NCBI GenBank assembly: GCA_030425645.1 | Contig: JAUHZK010000005.1 | Coordinates: 62,001-126,000, forward strand | DNA from: Gammaproteobacteria bacterium | Lineage (GTDB): Bacteria; Pseudomonadota; Gammaproteobacteria; JAPPPA01 | Direction of reading: 5' to 3' | Length of the DNA stretch: 64,000 nucleotides | Shown here: in pieces, positions 51,775 to 61,439 of the stretch | How the letters are laid out: each line of letters begins with the position of its first letter | Position numbering within the stretch: the first letter of the stretch is position 1 | Made by a program: the position numbers and the translations under genes | Notes under the pieces: model-generated | Database searches by the model: none | What the model was told of the DNA's origin: nothing | The model's input: only the letters and a program-made list of their open reading frames with translations

Positions 51775-52398
51775 CTAAAGATTTTTGCGGTAGTCTTTCT
51801 CTACCTCTCGGTCGATCAATTTAGCGGCTGCCTTGGCAGCCATGCCTTTGCCAAGTTTAGCTTGCGCAATCTGCTTACCAAAAGAAACCTTGGTACCTTC
51901 GGCCCAGCTGTCTGGCTGCCACGCTTTGCTACGTTTGAACGCCTTCGCGCAATGAAAAAATACCTCTTCGATCTCTACCTTGATCAACAATAAAGCTGGC
52001 TTTCCATTGGCCGCCATTTGCTCTTGCAGTGAAGGGTCTAAACATAAGGTCGCACGACCGTTAACACGCAAAGTTTCCTCAACGCCCGGCTGTACAAAGA
52101 TCAAACCAATGCGGCCGTTATCGAGAATATTTTCAAAACCCATCATCAATTTGTTGCCGGGGCGTTCAGGAATAATCAAGGTCTGTTCATCAACAATACT
52201 GACAAAACCTGCGGCGTCGCCTTTTGGGGAAACCGTGGGACGCCCATCAACATTCACGGTCGACAGAAATAGCAGCGGTGTCGCGCCGATAAACTCACGT
52301 GAAACGTCGTCTAGGCGACTACCAATTTTTTCCTTGGTAAACGGATGTGGGTTACCCAGTAGCTGCCGTAAACTCTCAGCGTCTTCGATCCGCTGCAT
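51775..52398 (-). CDS. FMN-dependent PPOX-family flavoprotein
   Basis: The start at 52398 has AGGAGG at 6 bases and gives 207 residues. FLSTVNVDGRPTVSPKGDAAGFV and TLIIPERPGNKLMMGFENILDN are the flavin-binding segments of the pyridoxamine-phosphate-oxidase-like split-barrel group (MSMEG_1061-like subgroup). It is just downstream of the SDR gene (1 base between stop and start), so they are coupled. Confidence 0.88.
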   Translation of the reverse strand: MQRIEDAESLRQLLGNPHPFTKEKIGSRLDDVSREFIGATPLLFLSTVNVDGRPTVSPKGDAAGFVSIVDEQTLIIPERPGNKLMMGFENILDNGRIGLIFVQPGVEETLRVNGRATLCLDPSLQEQMAANGKPALLLIKVEIEEVFFHCAKAFKRSKAWQPDSWAEGTKVSFGKQIAQAKLGKGMAAKAAAKLIDREVEKDYRKNL

Positions 52399-52399
52399 A

Positions 52400-53260
52400 T
52401 TAGGCCTCCTGTTGCTGAGCGTTGCCCGGGTTCGTTTTCTTCGCCTTGGCAACACCAGTCACATTGTCCATGCGTCGAATCAACCAGCGGTAAGACACCG
52501 GCATTAATCGTTGCAGGCGGTCTAGCAACTTGGCGTCTTGTCCAATAATTAACTTCACCTTTTCTTTTTCCATGGCTCGCAATATCTGCGCCGCAGCCTT
52601 GTCTGGCGATGTCATCGCAATCTTGTCAAAGCTCTTACTAATAGCCGCCTTGGTATTACCGTCGCCGGCATCATCGACCCGAGCGTTGCGGACAATATTG
52701 GTTTGAATACCACCCGGGTGAACCGACAAACTATGCACGCCGGTGCCAGCTAAATCCTGCGTCATGACTTCTGTATAACCGCGCACGGCAAACTTGGCCG
52801 CGCAATAAGCGCTGTTACCCGGCCAGGCAATTTGCCCGTACAAACTACTGATATTGACGATATAGCCGGTATTACGCGCTAGCATTTGGGGCAACACGGC
52901 GTGCGTGCCATAAATAACACCCCAAAAATTAATATTCATCACCCATTCAAGATCATCGTAATTGAGGTCTTGGGCACGTTGTAGCAAGGCAACACCTGCG
53001 TTGTTAATCACTGCGTCAACCACGCCGTAATGATCAATTGCCTGCTTAGCAAAATCCTCAAATGCACGCTTATCAGCAACATCTAACTGGGCCGAGAGTA
53101 CTGGCGTCTGCAAGCTAGTTTCGGTTTCTTGTAAGCCGTCAGCGTCCCAGTCTGCCAACGCCAATTTAGCGCCCTTGGCGGATAACTGCTGCGCCAGCGC
53201 ACGACCAATACCGGAGCCAGCACCGGTAACCAGTACCACCTTATTAGCCAATGAATACAT
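52400..53260 (-). CDS. Short-chain dehydrogenase/reductase
   Basis: This 286-residue NAD(P) oxidoreductase shows TGAGSGIG (13-20), NNAG (about 87-90), Ser in NISSLYGQ and YCAAKFAV, the full catalytic set. The C-terminal LQRLMPVSYRWLIRRMD is like the membrane-associated SDRs of lipid metabolism. It is divergent from a TetR regulator across a palindromic site and precedes the PPOX gene in the same unit. Confidence 0.93.
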   Translation of the reverse strand: MYSLANKVVLVTGAGSGIGRALAQQLSAKGAKLALADWDADGLQETETSLQTPVLSAQLDVADKRAFEDFAKQAIDHYGVVDAVINNAGVALLQRAQDLNYDDLEWVMNINFWGVIYGTHAVLPQMLARNTGYIVNISSLYGQIAWPGNSAYCAAKFAVRGYTEVMTQDLAGTGVHSLSVHPGGIQTNIVRNARVDDAGDGNTKAAISKSFDKIAMTSPDKAAAQILRAMEKEKVKLIIGQDAKLLDRLQRLMPVSYRWLIRRMDNVTGVAKAKKTNPGNAQQQEA

Positions 53261-53370
53261 CTTGTTCTCCTCAACGCGTCATTCTGTTTTTAATCTTGAT
53301 AGCGCTTCACTGTAACAGGCCGGCCGCAGCCGACAATAGAAGCTAGTTTTGACAATAGTCACTTTCACAT

Positions 53371-53397
53371 TTGACATCTGACAACACAATATGTCAA
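53371..53397. promoter_or_regulatory. Inverted repeat operator between SDR and TetR genes
   Basis: TTGACAT (53371-53377) and ATGTCAA (53391-53397) form a 7-base inverted repeat with a 13-base centre. It covers the first possible TetR ATG (53391), so start 53409 is preferred and the site is a likely autoregulatory operator. Confidence 0.55.
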
Positions 53398-53408
53398 TAT
53401 TTTTGACT

Positions 53409-54080
53409 ATGAACGTTGTCACAAACACTAAAACCGTTGCCAGCCATGGTCGCATGTACCGCGGCGAAAGCCAGGCGGATAGGCAGAAAGAGCGCCGCGA
53501 AAAGCTCTTGGCCGCCGCCCTTGAGGTCATCGGAACGGAAGGATTCAAAGCCGCTACCGTCCGTAAAGTATGCCGTCAGGCGGGCCTTACTGAACGCTAC
53601 TACTACGAAGCCTTTGGTAATGCCCAAGGCATGCTGCAACAGGTATATGAACAACAGGTTGGCCGCCTTGCCAATTCACTTTACTTAGCCGTCGAGTCGG
53701 TTGAACAAGTGCCTACCGCAATGGCCGAAGCCGCGCTGACCAGCCTATTTGGCTCGATTAAAAAAGACCCGCGCATGGCGCGCATTATTTATATCGAGAT
53801 CGTTGGCGTCAGCGAAGAGCTAGACGAGGTATATCGACAGGGTCAGCGCCGCTTTGACCAGCTATTAGTGGGCTTATCTACCAAGCTCTACCCTGCCGAA
53901 AATGTCGCTGACCTTGACGACGAGCTAGTTGCCAGCGCCCTTGTCGGCGCAATTACCCAAGTCTCTAGAGACTGGGTATTAGCCAACTTCGATCGCAGCA
54001 TCACCACTTTAGTTAATAACATGATGGCGCTGGTTATCGGCGTCATTACTCATTTACAAAATCGCAAACCTAGCCGCTAG
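53409..54080 (+). CDS. TetR-family transcriptional regulator
   Basis: The protein is 223 residues from 53409. The N-terminal helix-turn-helix reads ALEVIGTEGFKAATVRKVCRQAGLTERYYYEAFGN, and the rest is the helical ligand-binding domain. It is divergent from the SDR-PPOX unit and followed by the aldehyde dehydrogenase, 12 bases on, so it probably represses both. The inducer is perhaps an aldehyde or acyl compound (inference). Confidence 0.9.
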   Translation: MNVVTNTKTVASHGRMYRGESQADRQKERREKLLAAALEVIGTEGFKAATVRKVCRQAGLTERYYYEAFGNAQGMLQQVYEQQVGRLANSLYLAVESVEQVPTAMAEAALTSLFGSIKKDPRMARIIYIEIVGVSEELDEVYRQGQRRFDQLLVGLSTKLYPAENVADLDDELVASALVGAITQVSRDWVLANFDRSITTLVNNMMALVIGVITHLQNRKPSR

Positions 54081-54092
54081 GCGGGAGCTTCC

Positions 54093-55679
54093 ATGAATAT
54101 GCCTACATCGCCATTCGGCGTTACACAATCATTTAACCCAGCCACCGGCGAAAGCCTCGGCGGCCTTCCAAACACGAACATGGAAGACTTCCCAGCATTG
54201 GTGGCGAAAGCCCGCCAAGCGCAAAAAATATGGGGCGCAATGGCCTTCAACGAGCGTCGCCAGCACATCGAAAAGATGCGTCGTTACATCGTCGATAACG
54301 GTGACAAAATCGCCGGCATTATCAGCGCCGAAAACGGCAAGACTCGCCAAGATGCACTGGTAACCGAGGTTATCCCGAGTTCGCTAGCTTGCGCTTGGTA
54401 CGGCAAACACAGTGCCCGCGTTTTAAAACAAGAAAACCGCTCGGCTGGCAGCATTATTTTTATGCAAAAGCACAGCAAGGTGGTTCACCTGCCTTTAGGT
54501 GTGGTCGGCATTATTAGCCCTTGGAACTACCCACTTTCCATCCCGTTTGGCGAAGTCATCATGGGCTTAATGGCCGGTAACGCGGTAATGTTGAAAGTGG
54601 CCGCGGCAACGCCATTGGTCGGTAAAGTTATTGAAGATATCGTCGCCGCCGGTGACTTACCCGACGGTCTGTTTACTCATGTCGTTGGTTCTGGCGGAGC
54701 GGTATCGACCGCTATGTTCGAGCAACGTTTCGATAAAGTCTTCTTCACGGGTTCAGTACCTACCGGCAAACAGCTCATGGCCCAAGCAGCCGCGACCTTA
54801 ACGCCACTTTCACTAGAGCTAGGCGGCAAAGACCCGATGGTGGTTCTAGCTGACGCTGACCTCGATCGCGCTACCAATGGTGCCATTTGGGGTGGTTTCC
54901 AAAATGCCGGCCAAACCTGTGCAGGTATTGAACGGATTTACGTAGACGCCAAAATTTACGATGAATTTATGGCGTTAATGAAAGCCAAAACCAAAGCATT
55001 GCGCCACGGCGTAGGCGCCAACCCCGGCGACGCTGACATTGGCTCTATGACCACTGAAAAGCAGTTGCAAACGGTACAAAAGCAGCTGGACGACGCATTG
55101 GCTAAAGGCGCCGTTGTCGAGGCGCAGTCGCAGGCCGTCGGCGATACCAGCAAAGGTCTATTCCACCCGGCCACGCTGATCAGTAACGTCAATACCGATA
55201 TGGAAGTAATGGTGGAAGAAACCTTCGGCCCAATCCTACCGGTGGAAAAATTCACCGATATCGACGACGCCATTGCCCGCGCCAACGACTGCACCATGGC
55301 GCTAACTGCCTCTGTTTGGGGCAACCGCGGCGCCCACGACGTAGCCCAACGCTTAGTCGCTGGCGTAGTTGCTGTTAACGATCACCTAATGACTCATGGC
55401 ATGTCAGAAATGCCTTGGGGTGGCCCGAAAGAATCTGGCCTAGGTCGTACTCATGGCCCTGAAGGCCTACTGGAAATGACACGCCCACAAGGTGTGACAT
55501 GGGATCGCTTTAAAGGTAAGCGCAACCTATGGTGGTATCCGCAAGACGAGAAAAGCTACGCGGCCTTAGAAGCGGCCCTAGTGATGGGCAACACCAAGAA
55601 CCCAATCACATTCTTGGGTGCCGCGTTTAAAGTGTTACCAGCGATGGTGCGCGGCATGCTGACGACTTGGAAGCCCTAA
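54093..55679 (+). CDS. Aldehyde dehydrogenase
   Basis: This 528-residue enzyme has IISPWNYPLSIPFGE, LELGGKDPMVV, NAGQTCAGIERIY (nucleophile Cys ~276) and EETFGPILPV. The C-terminal extra 50 residues (YPQDEKSYAALEAALVMGN ... MVRGMLTTWKP) include a hydrophobic segment that may bind membrane. It is followed by a strong terminator and probably oxidises a medium- or long-chain aldehyde (inference from neighbours). Confidence 0.93.
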   Translation: MNMPTSPFGVTQSFNPATGESLGGLPNTNMEDFPALVAKARQAQKIWGAMAFNERRQHIEKMRRYIVDNGDKIAGIISAENGKTRQDALVTEVIPSSLACAWYGKHSARVLKQENRSAGSIIFMQKHSKVVHLPLGVVGIISPWNYPLSIPFGEVIMGLMAGNAVMLKVAAATPLVGKVIEDIVAAGDLPDGLFTHVVGSGGAVSTAMFEQRFDKVFFTGSVPTGKQLMAQAAATLTPLSLELGGKDPMVVLADADLDRATNGAIWGGFQNAGQTCAGIERIYVDAKIYDEFMALMKAKTKALRHGVGANPGDADIGSMTTEKQLQTVQKQLDDALAKGAVVEAQSQAVGDTSKGLFHPATLISNVNTDMEVMVEETFGPILPVEKFTDIDDAIARANDCTMALTASVWGNRGAHDVAQRLVAGVVAVNDHLMTHGMSEMPWGGPKESGLGRTHGPEGLLEMTRPQGVTWDRFKGKRNLWWYPQDEKSYAALEAALVMGNTKNPITFLGAAFKVLPAMVRGMLTTWKP

Positions 55680-55708
55680 GACGGCATCTAGGGTCAACCT
55701 TTTGGCAC

Positions 55709-55740
55709 AAAGGGGCGGTTTTTCCGCCCCTTTGTTGTTT
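55709..55740 (+). terminator. Terminator after the aldehyde dehydrogenase
   Basis: AAAGGGGCGG/CCGCCCCTTT with a T5 loop, followed by GTTGTTTT, 30 bases past the stop. Confidence 0.88.
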
Positions 55741-55771
55741 TACACTAGTGAAAACATCGTAAGGAAACACC

Positions 55772-56377
55772 ATGAAATTCGGCATCATTGTTGGCTCTAT
55801 GCAAAATGACTCAGGCAGCGCCAAAGTAGGCCGCTACTGCGCTGAGCAATTGCAAAACAACGGCCATACCAGCTACACCCTAGACCTAGGCGCCAACCCT
55901 CTTCCGATGTGGGACAACAGTATCTGGAAAGGCGACGAAGAATGGAAAGCCGTCCTTAGTCCGATCTCCGCTGAGCTAGAAAGCTGTGACGGCTTTGTCG
56001 TTATCAGCCCCGAATACAACGGCATGGTCCCAGCCGCGTTGAAGAACTTTTTCCTTTGCTTTGGCAATGCTGTGCTTGGCCACAAACCGGCTCATATCGC
56101 TGCCGTATCTGCAGGCATTGGTGGCAGTTACCCGATTGCCGAACTGCGTATGAGCAGCTACAAAAACTGCCGTATCTGCTTTACCCCAGAACACACCATC
56201 GTGCGCCATGTTGGTAGCGTATTAAACACTGGCGGCAAGAATGACACTGAGCAGCAGCAACGTACCGTCGAACGGCTGGATTACGGTCTTGCTGTGCTGG
56301 TGGAATACGCTAAAGGTCTGGCGCAGGTACGTGCCAGCGGTGTGATTGATCATGAGCGGTTTGGTAACGGCATGTAG
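55772..56377 (+). CDS. NADPH-dependent FMN reductase-family protein
   Basis: This 201-residue flavodoxin-like protein has the phosphate-binding loop GSMQNDSGSAKVG (8-20) and SPEYNGMVPAALKNFF (about 88-103), the flavin signature of the FMN_red/ArsH/ChrR group. It ends just before the second palindromic repeat. The specific acceptor (quinone, chromate or FMN itself) cannot be told. Confidence 0.88.
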   Translation: MKFGIIVGSMQNDSGSAKVGRYCAEQLQNNGHTSYTLDLGANPLPMWDNSIWKGDEEWKAVLSPISAELESCDGFVVISPEYNGMVPAALKNFFLCFGNAVLGHKPAHIAAVSAGIGGSYPIAELRMSSYKNCRICFTPEHTIVRHVGSVLNTGGKNDTEQQQRTVERLDYGLAVLVEYAKGLAQVRASGVIDHERFGNGM

Positions 56378-56404
56378 CACTTCCAGGCTCCTAATAGCTT
56401 GGGT

Positions 56405-56942
56405 GGTGTCGGTTTCGGCCTTTAGAAGGTTTTTACGCTTTCGGCGAATCTGTTGGTGCGGGCCGAGTGACTTTTCTTTGCGTCGCCAAAGAAAAGTAAC
56501 CAAAAGAAAGGCGATCCCACCATGCGGCTGCTTCGCAGTCCCCTGCGCTACTCGCCAAATCGAGCGCCTGCGGGAACTCACTCCGCTAACGCTCCGTTCA
56601 AACAGGCCGCAGGCTCAATCTCGATTTAGCTCCGTTGCTCGGCCGCATAGAAGGGCAAAGGTACTGCTAACCAGCATTCTCCTTTACGTGGAGTCTTTCC
56701 TCTAAGGCCCCTTTTGCGCAGCTGAGCATCGCAGTGGATTTTGGATTGAGGGAGCGGCTTGTTTGAGCGTTAGCGAGTTCCCGCGACCGCCAAAATCCGC
56801 GAGAAGCGCAAGGTACCCCGAAGGGGCTGCGCGGTTGGCGGTGGCTCTTTTGGTTACTTTTCTCGCCATAGAGAAAAGTAACTCGGCCTTACCAACAAAC
56901 TTACCGAAAGCAGACGGAACCCTCTAGGGCCGAAACAACCAC
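56405..56942. repeat. Long palindromic repeat element, copy B
   Basis: This is the second copy of the element at 13240-13765, in direct orientation, with the same terminal motifs (GGTGTCGGTTTCGGCC at the left, GGGCCGAAACAACCAC at the right) and the same internal mirrored arms. Differences are mostly in the inner loop (for example an insert near 56585-56600, CTCCGCTAACGCTCCG). It fills the 587-base gap between the FMN reductase and the next gene; no coding sequence is seen in it. Confidence 0.88.
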
Positions 56943-56964
56943 CAGAAAACCTATCCCACCATGT

Positions 56965-57951
56965 TTATACAATCAGCGTGGCTGCCTCTTTAGAAGCATA
57001 AAAAGCCCCAAGCCGACGCCTCAACAACGCCTCCAAATACCCAGTGTCAACCAAGGCCTCAATCAAGGGCGGTAATAAGGCTGCCGCTTCAGCTTTGATC
57101 ATCTCAGCGCCTACCCCTACATCCGCCAAGGCTTCGGTAATGGGTTTATCGCCATAGCTGGCAAAGTAAGCATCAATGCCTTCATTCAACAAGGTCTGGA
57201 AATACGCTGTTTGCCGCAACTCCATCCAAAAACGCTGACCATAGGCGGCCATGCCTTGCAGTTCGTCTTCTTGCAGCACATCAGCAACCGACAAATTAGC
57301 TTGCGCTACGATGGCCCAAACCTCATCGACCAGCTCTCGTAGTCGTTCTTCATTTAATGAGGTCTGTAAAAAGCTCTTACTTTGACGGGCAATGTTTTTA
57401 GCATTGGCTTTGATGTAGCCACGCAAACGCTTTTCTAATTGCCCATCTATTTGCTTGCCTAGCGCACCAGCGCCCTTGGCCAAGAAGCCAGATACCGAAC
57501 CTAATTTTTCTGTCCCCGCGGCCAGATAGTCGCGAATGCCGTTATACAAAATATCGGACACCAGCATAGTGAATAGCGGGCTTTCGATAGAACCGGCAAT
57601 AATCGCATCACGCAATTCAGATAACGCCAGTATTTGCTCAACACTGTCTTCAAGTAACGACTCGCTAACAATGTCGCCGAGCTGTGTCTCACGATTTACC
57701 GGCAACGCCACAAGGTGCGCCGCAATGCCTGCCACCAGCTCAGCAATGGAGTCCGGTAATGGCATTTCCACCACCAAACTCTGGGCCGCATTTTTAACCC
57801 GCTCGGCGTTGCTGAGCTGATTCAATGGCGTGCTTTGAGCCCAGGCAAAAAACGCCTCGGTCTCTGTTTCTATTTGCTGCGGTAGTTTGTTAGTCCACTG
57901 CGAAAGCTCAAAGGCAACGTGGGCATCAAGCAGCTGGTCAGCAGCACTCAT
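56965..57951 (-). CDS. Conserved helical protein of unknown function
   Basis: The 328-residue protein is mostly helical and acidic, with no clear membrane segment, though LEKLGSVSGFLAKGAGALG-like stretches (about 145-165) are amphipathic. The family is not recognised. Its start follows the RibH-like gene by 6 bases, so the two form an operon. Confidence 0.65.
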   Translation of the reverse strand: MSAADQLLDAHVAFELSQWTNKLPQQIETETEAFFAWAQSTPLNQLSNAERVKNAAQSLVVEMPLPDSIAELVAGIAAHLVALPVNRETQLGDIVSESLLEDSVEQILALSELRDAIIAGSIESPLFTMLVSDILYNGIRDYLAAGTEKLGSVSGFLAKGAGALGKQIDGQLEKRLRGYIKANAKNIARQSKSFLQTSLNEERLRELVDEVWAIVAQANLSVADVLQEDELQGMAAYGQRFWMELRQTAYFQTLLNEGIDAYFASYGDKPITEALADVGVGAEMIKAEAAALLPPLIEALVDTGYLEALLRRRLGAFYASKEAATLIV

Positions 57952-57957
57952 GCGTTC

Positions 57958-58446
57958 TTACTCCTGCGTAAGAGTGTCTTGCCAATGTAGCAACTCGGTA
58001 AGCGCAAATACCGCCTCAAGGCCTTTATTGGATTCACTGTCGTCCGAACGGGCGGCGGCGTCATCTAGGCTAGTGACACCGATGACTTCGTTAATAATAG
58101 GCTTATTGTGTTTTAAAGAGACTTGCCCGAAGCCTTCTACCACGGTTTGCAACACCGAAGCATCGTGGGTAGTCGCGCCTTGCAGCACCACACCAAAGGC
58201 CATTACCGCTGATAGTTCAGGATCACTTTCAAACAGCATATTGGCGGCCAGCGGCAACTCTAAGGAGCCAGGCAAAGTATGTACGCTAATGTTGTCGCGG
58301 CTAACGCCAGCGTCTTGCATCTCAGCGATGGCACGATCCACCATCGCATCCACAAACTGCGGGTGCCACATTGCCGCCACAATCGCGACCTTAGCGTTTG
58401 GAATTTTATGAAACTGTTCTTTCTTTTTAGGTAAAAAGCCGGCCAC
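57958..58446 (-). CDS. ribH: 6,7-dimethyl-8-ribityllumazine synthase-like protein
   Basis: This 162-residue protein has the lumazine synthase fold. VAAMWHPQFVDAM (substrate aromatic site, Trp instead of Phe), LPGSLELPLAA, and GVVLQGATTHDASV with the catalytic His are in place, and NKGLEA near the end matches. It is away from other riboflavin genes, is divergent in sequence, and is paired with an unknown 328-residue protein, so a second or altered role is possible. Confidence 0.85.
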   Translation of the reverse strand: MAGFLPKKKEQFHKIPNAKVAIVAAMWHPQFVDAMVDRAIAEMQDAGVSRDNISVHTLPGSLELPLAANMLFESDPELSAVMAFGVVLQGATTHDASVLQTVVEGFGQVSLKHNKPIINEVIGVTSLDDAAARSDDSESNKGLEAVFALTELLHWQDTLTQE

Positions 58447-58467
58447 TGAGCCACTCCATTTGAATCA

Positions 58468-59952
58468 TCAATTGGATGCGAGTGTACAGCGATTTTTACC
58501 TGCGTTTTTAGATTCGTACATTGCTCGATCGGCAGCCTCAACTAAGTCGGCAGCGTTACCGGCATGATCAGGGAAAATAGCTAAACCCGCACTGGCCGAA
58601 ATACTGACCTTGCAGCTTTGGCCGTCACTGACAACACAGTCAATATCATCAATCGCCGCACAGAGCCGGCTAACGGCAACCAAGGCTCCTTCTGCGGAGT
58701 CGACCTGCGAAATCAAAACCAGAAACTCATCGCCACCAACGCGAGCCACGATATCGAAATTCCTAACCTTATCGGTTAAACGCTTAGCCACTAGTTGCAA
58801 CAAACGGTCACCGGCCGGGTGGCCATGTTCGTCGTTCACAAGCTTAAAGCCATCTAGGTCCAGATAAGCCAACGCAAATTTGCCGCCCTGCGCGTCGTGA
58901 TTGGCTATGGCTTCCTCGAGCCGCTGGTCGAATAGACGCCGCTTAGGCAGCTCGGTGAGTTCGTCGTAATGGGCCATGCGGTGCAAGGCCTTCTCCGCCA
59001 CTACGCGGGCCGCCACCTCATTCTCAAGTTTGTCCTGAGTTTTGGCGCGAATAACCGCCATTCTTGAAGAATACCGCCACAAGCCCATAAACAACATGAG
59101 TTTGATCGCTAACAATATGCCCGCAATTAGGACCAAACGCGGCCACCAACTTAGATAATCTTCAACGCACTCGTCAGGGGGGAGCGCCGTTACCTCTAGC
59201 GACTCTCCATAGAATTCCGACACTTTGGTGGCTGGCCATTGGCGGCCAACTCCAACGCGGTCGATATCGCGAGAAAACACACTCTCGCCGCCAATGCCAA
59301 CTTGTATGCCTAAATATTGGTATTCCGAAGCCGGCGCTGAGATGACGTAATCAAGCCAGTCGCCAATACGGAAAACCGCAAGCACAAAGCCATGAAACAG
59401 CTGTTGCCCATGTTGGTCAGCCACATAAGTAGGCAGATACAACAGAAAACCCTGGCCGCCCTGAACCAGCTCGATGACACCAGTCACCATGGTCTGACCG
59501 CTGTCCCTAGCAGCCTGCAAGGCCTTCATTCGTCGTGGTTCAAATGCAGATTGCATACCGACTACATTTTGATTGCCGATTAACGGCTGCGTCCACCGAA
59601 CGATGTAACTCGAATCAATCCATTGCAGCGCCTGAAAACCGGGGAAGTCCTGGTAGATCATTTCCGCCTGCTGTAAAAAACGCGGCTTATCAAGGCCGCC
59701 TTCGGCAGACCAACGCTTGGTGAGTCGTTTCAGCGCCGCCTCACGCACCGCGAGGTCTCGCTGAATCGCGGTGGTGATATCAACCGCATGGTCTAAGGTA
59801 TGGGCCTCCAGCTCTTGCTGCTGGCGCTGGTCAAGTTGCCAATAGGCGTAAATGGCAAGCCCGATTACCAAACTGCCCGTCAGCAAAAGCCAAAAGGCAT
59901 CGCGTACGAGCACGTGCCAAGCACGCCGTTGTTGTGTAGCTTCCAATAGCAT
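58468..59952 (-). CDS. Diguanylate cyclase with CHASE sensor
   Basis: The protein is 494 residues from the ATG at 59952 (AGGA/GGGG upstream; a GTG at 59970 is possible). A membrane helix (about 20-40), a periplasmic CHASE-type domain (FPGFQALQWIDSSYIVRWTQP, and FLLYLPTYV), a second helix (about 285-305) and a GGDEF domain with intact GGDEFLVL (~404-411). It should make c-di-GMP in response to a periplasmic signal. Its 5' end faces away from the WS/DGAT gene. Confidence 0.92.
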   Translation of the reverse strand: MLLEATQQRRAWHVLVRDAFWLLLTGSLVIGLAIYAYWQLDQRQQQELEAHTLDHAVDITTAIQRDLAVREAALKRLTKRWSAEGGLDKPRFLQQAEMIYQDFPGFQALQWIDSSYIVRWTQPLIGNQNVVGMQSAFEPRRMKALQAARDSGQTMVTGVIELVQGGQGFLLYLPTYVADQHGQQLFHGFVLAVFRIGDWLDYVISAPASEYQYLGIQVGIGGESVFSRDIDRVGVGRQWPATKVSEFYGESLEVTALPPDECVEDYLSWWPRLVLIAGILLAIKLMLFMGLWRYSSRMAVIRAKTQDKLENEVAARVVAEKALHRMAHYDELTELPKRRLFDQRLEEAIANHDAQGGKFALAYLDLDGFKLVNDEHGHPAGDRLLQLVAKRLTDKVRNFDIVARVGGDEFLVLISQVDSAEGALVAVSRLCAAIDDIDCVVSDGQSCKVSISASAGLAIFPDHAGNAADLVEAADRAMYESKNAGKNRCTLASN

Positions 59953-60083
59953 ATGACCCCATTCCTGCACCCCGCAGGGACGCTGCCGGTTGCTGGCAGC
60001 GGGGTCATGATACTACGAACCGATATATTTATCGATTGTTCATTAATTTTATGGCGATTTACAGAACGGCGTTAAACTATTAA

Positions 60084-61439
60084 TTAGCTGTTCTCCAGTT
60101 CACGTAAACCGTCTTCCAAATAGCGCAGAATATTCTGCATATGCGGCACGGTACGGCGACAGGCAATCACACCAAACTCAAGCTGACCGTTATAGCTATT
60201 TAAAGTGATGTTGAGCGCCTGGCCATCCAACACAATTGACACTGGATATGTGCCCTCCAGCTTGGCGCCGTAGTAATACAAGGCCTTTTTAGGACCCGGC
60301 ACATTAGAAATAGTGATGTTAAATGCCTGCCACTCGGGCGCGATACCCGCGGCCATATTGGCGCCATTTACCGCCAGCACCGTGGCAACATAATTCATGA
60401 TTTCGGTTTGCGTCATAGTCGCAAAACGTTCTTTCATATGTTGCATAGATGACTTAATTTTCTTCAGGCGCTTAATGGGATCGGCTTCGTCGGTTGCCAG
60501 ATTGGCCAACAGTAAACCGACCTGATTACCAGAAATTGAGTCGTCTTCACGCAAAGACACCGGCACCATGCCGATAAGCGGCTTGTCTGGCAGCGCGTCT
60601 TGTTCCAGTAAATACTGCCGCATGGCACTGGCACACATTGCCAACACCACGTCGTTTAAGGTCGCGTTGTGACGCTTACCCGCCGCTTTAATGCGCTCTA
60701 AATCCCAGTCTTGCGCGGCAAAACGCCGCGAACCCGTCACCCGAGTGTTGAACAACGTTTTAGGCGCTTGGAAGGCTGACACGTAATCAGGGTCATTACT
60801 GAGCGAGGCTCTAATACTTCTCACAACCTCTTGCGTCACCCGCGGCAACGACCGCGCCTGTTGGTTCAGCACATCGGCCAATGCAGTTAAGCCATCGAGC
60901 GGCTCGGCCTTTTTGGCACTGCGTTTTTTGCTGGGTGGCATGGCCCAGACCGGCACCATGTCTCTCTCTTGCGGGTCTTCACTAAGCGACTTCTGCAGTA
61001 AGCGCATGGCCGCCACACCATCAACTAAGGCGTGGTGAATTTTGACGTAAATGGCAATACGGCCATCTTCAATGCCGTCGATCACATACATTTCCCAAAG
61101 TGGGCGATTGCGGTCGATTAAATTTGAATGCAGCTGTGATACCAACGCCAGCAGCTCACGAATACGCCCAGGCTTTGGCAGCGCCAGGTGTCGAACGTGA
61201 TACTCCGGGTCAAAGTCGTTTTCGTCTTCCCAGAACCAGACGCCTAACTTCCGCGTTAGGCGCTTATTAAACGGCGCATATAAGGTCTTATGCGAACGCA
61301 TCTTCTCAACCATCTTGGCGCCGAAGGTCTCATCAGCGTCCGCTGGCGGCGTATATAGCTGCATACCGCCTACGTGCATCGGTTGATTGGTCTTTTCCAG
61401 CCACAAAAAGCCAGAGTCAATTGCGTTTACAGGCTTCAT
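60084..61439 (-). CDS. Wax ester synthase / acyl-CoA:diacylglycerol acyltransferase
   Basis: The start at 61439 follows GGGGAGG and gives 451 residues; a frame from 61487 is less likely. The active-site KIHHALVDGVAAM (HHxxxDG, about 130-142), NRPLWEMYVIDG (PLW motif) and TLNDVVLAMCA (ND motif) are all present. It esterifies fatty alcohols or diacylglycerol with acyl-CoA to make storage lipid, at the membrane or lipid-body surface. Confidence 0.94.
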   Translation of the reverse strand: MKPVNAIDSGFLWLEKTNQPMHVGGMQLYTPPADADETFGAKMVEKMRSHKTLYAPFNKRLTRKLGVWFWEDENDFDPEYHVRHLALPKPGRIRELLALVSQLHSNLIDRNRPLWEMYVIDGIEDGRIAIYVKIHHALVDGVAAMRLLQKSLSEDPQERDMVPVWAMPPSKKRSAKKAEPLDGLTALADVLNQQARSLPRVTQEVVRSIRASLSNDPDYVSAFQAPKTLFNTRVTGSRRFAAQDWDLERIKAAGKRHNATLNDVVLAMCASAMRQYLLEQDALPDKPLIGMVPVSLREDDSISGNQVGLLLANLATDEADPIKRLKKIKSSMQHMKERFATMTQTEIMNYVATVLAVNGANMAAGIAPEWQAFNITISNVPGPKKALYYYGAKLEGTYPVSIVLDGQALNITLNSYNGQLEFGVIACRRTVPHMQNILRYLEDGLRELENS

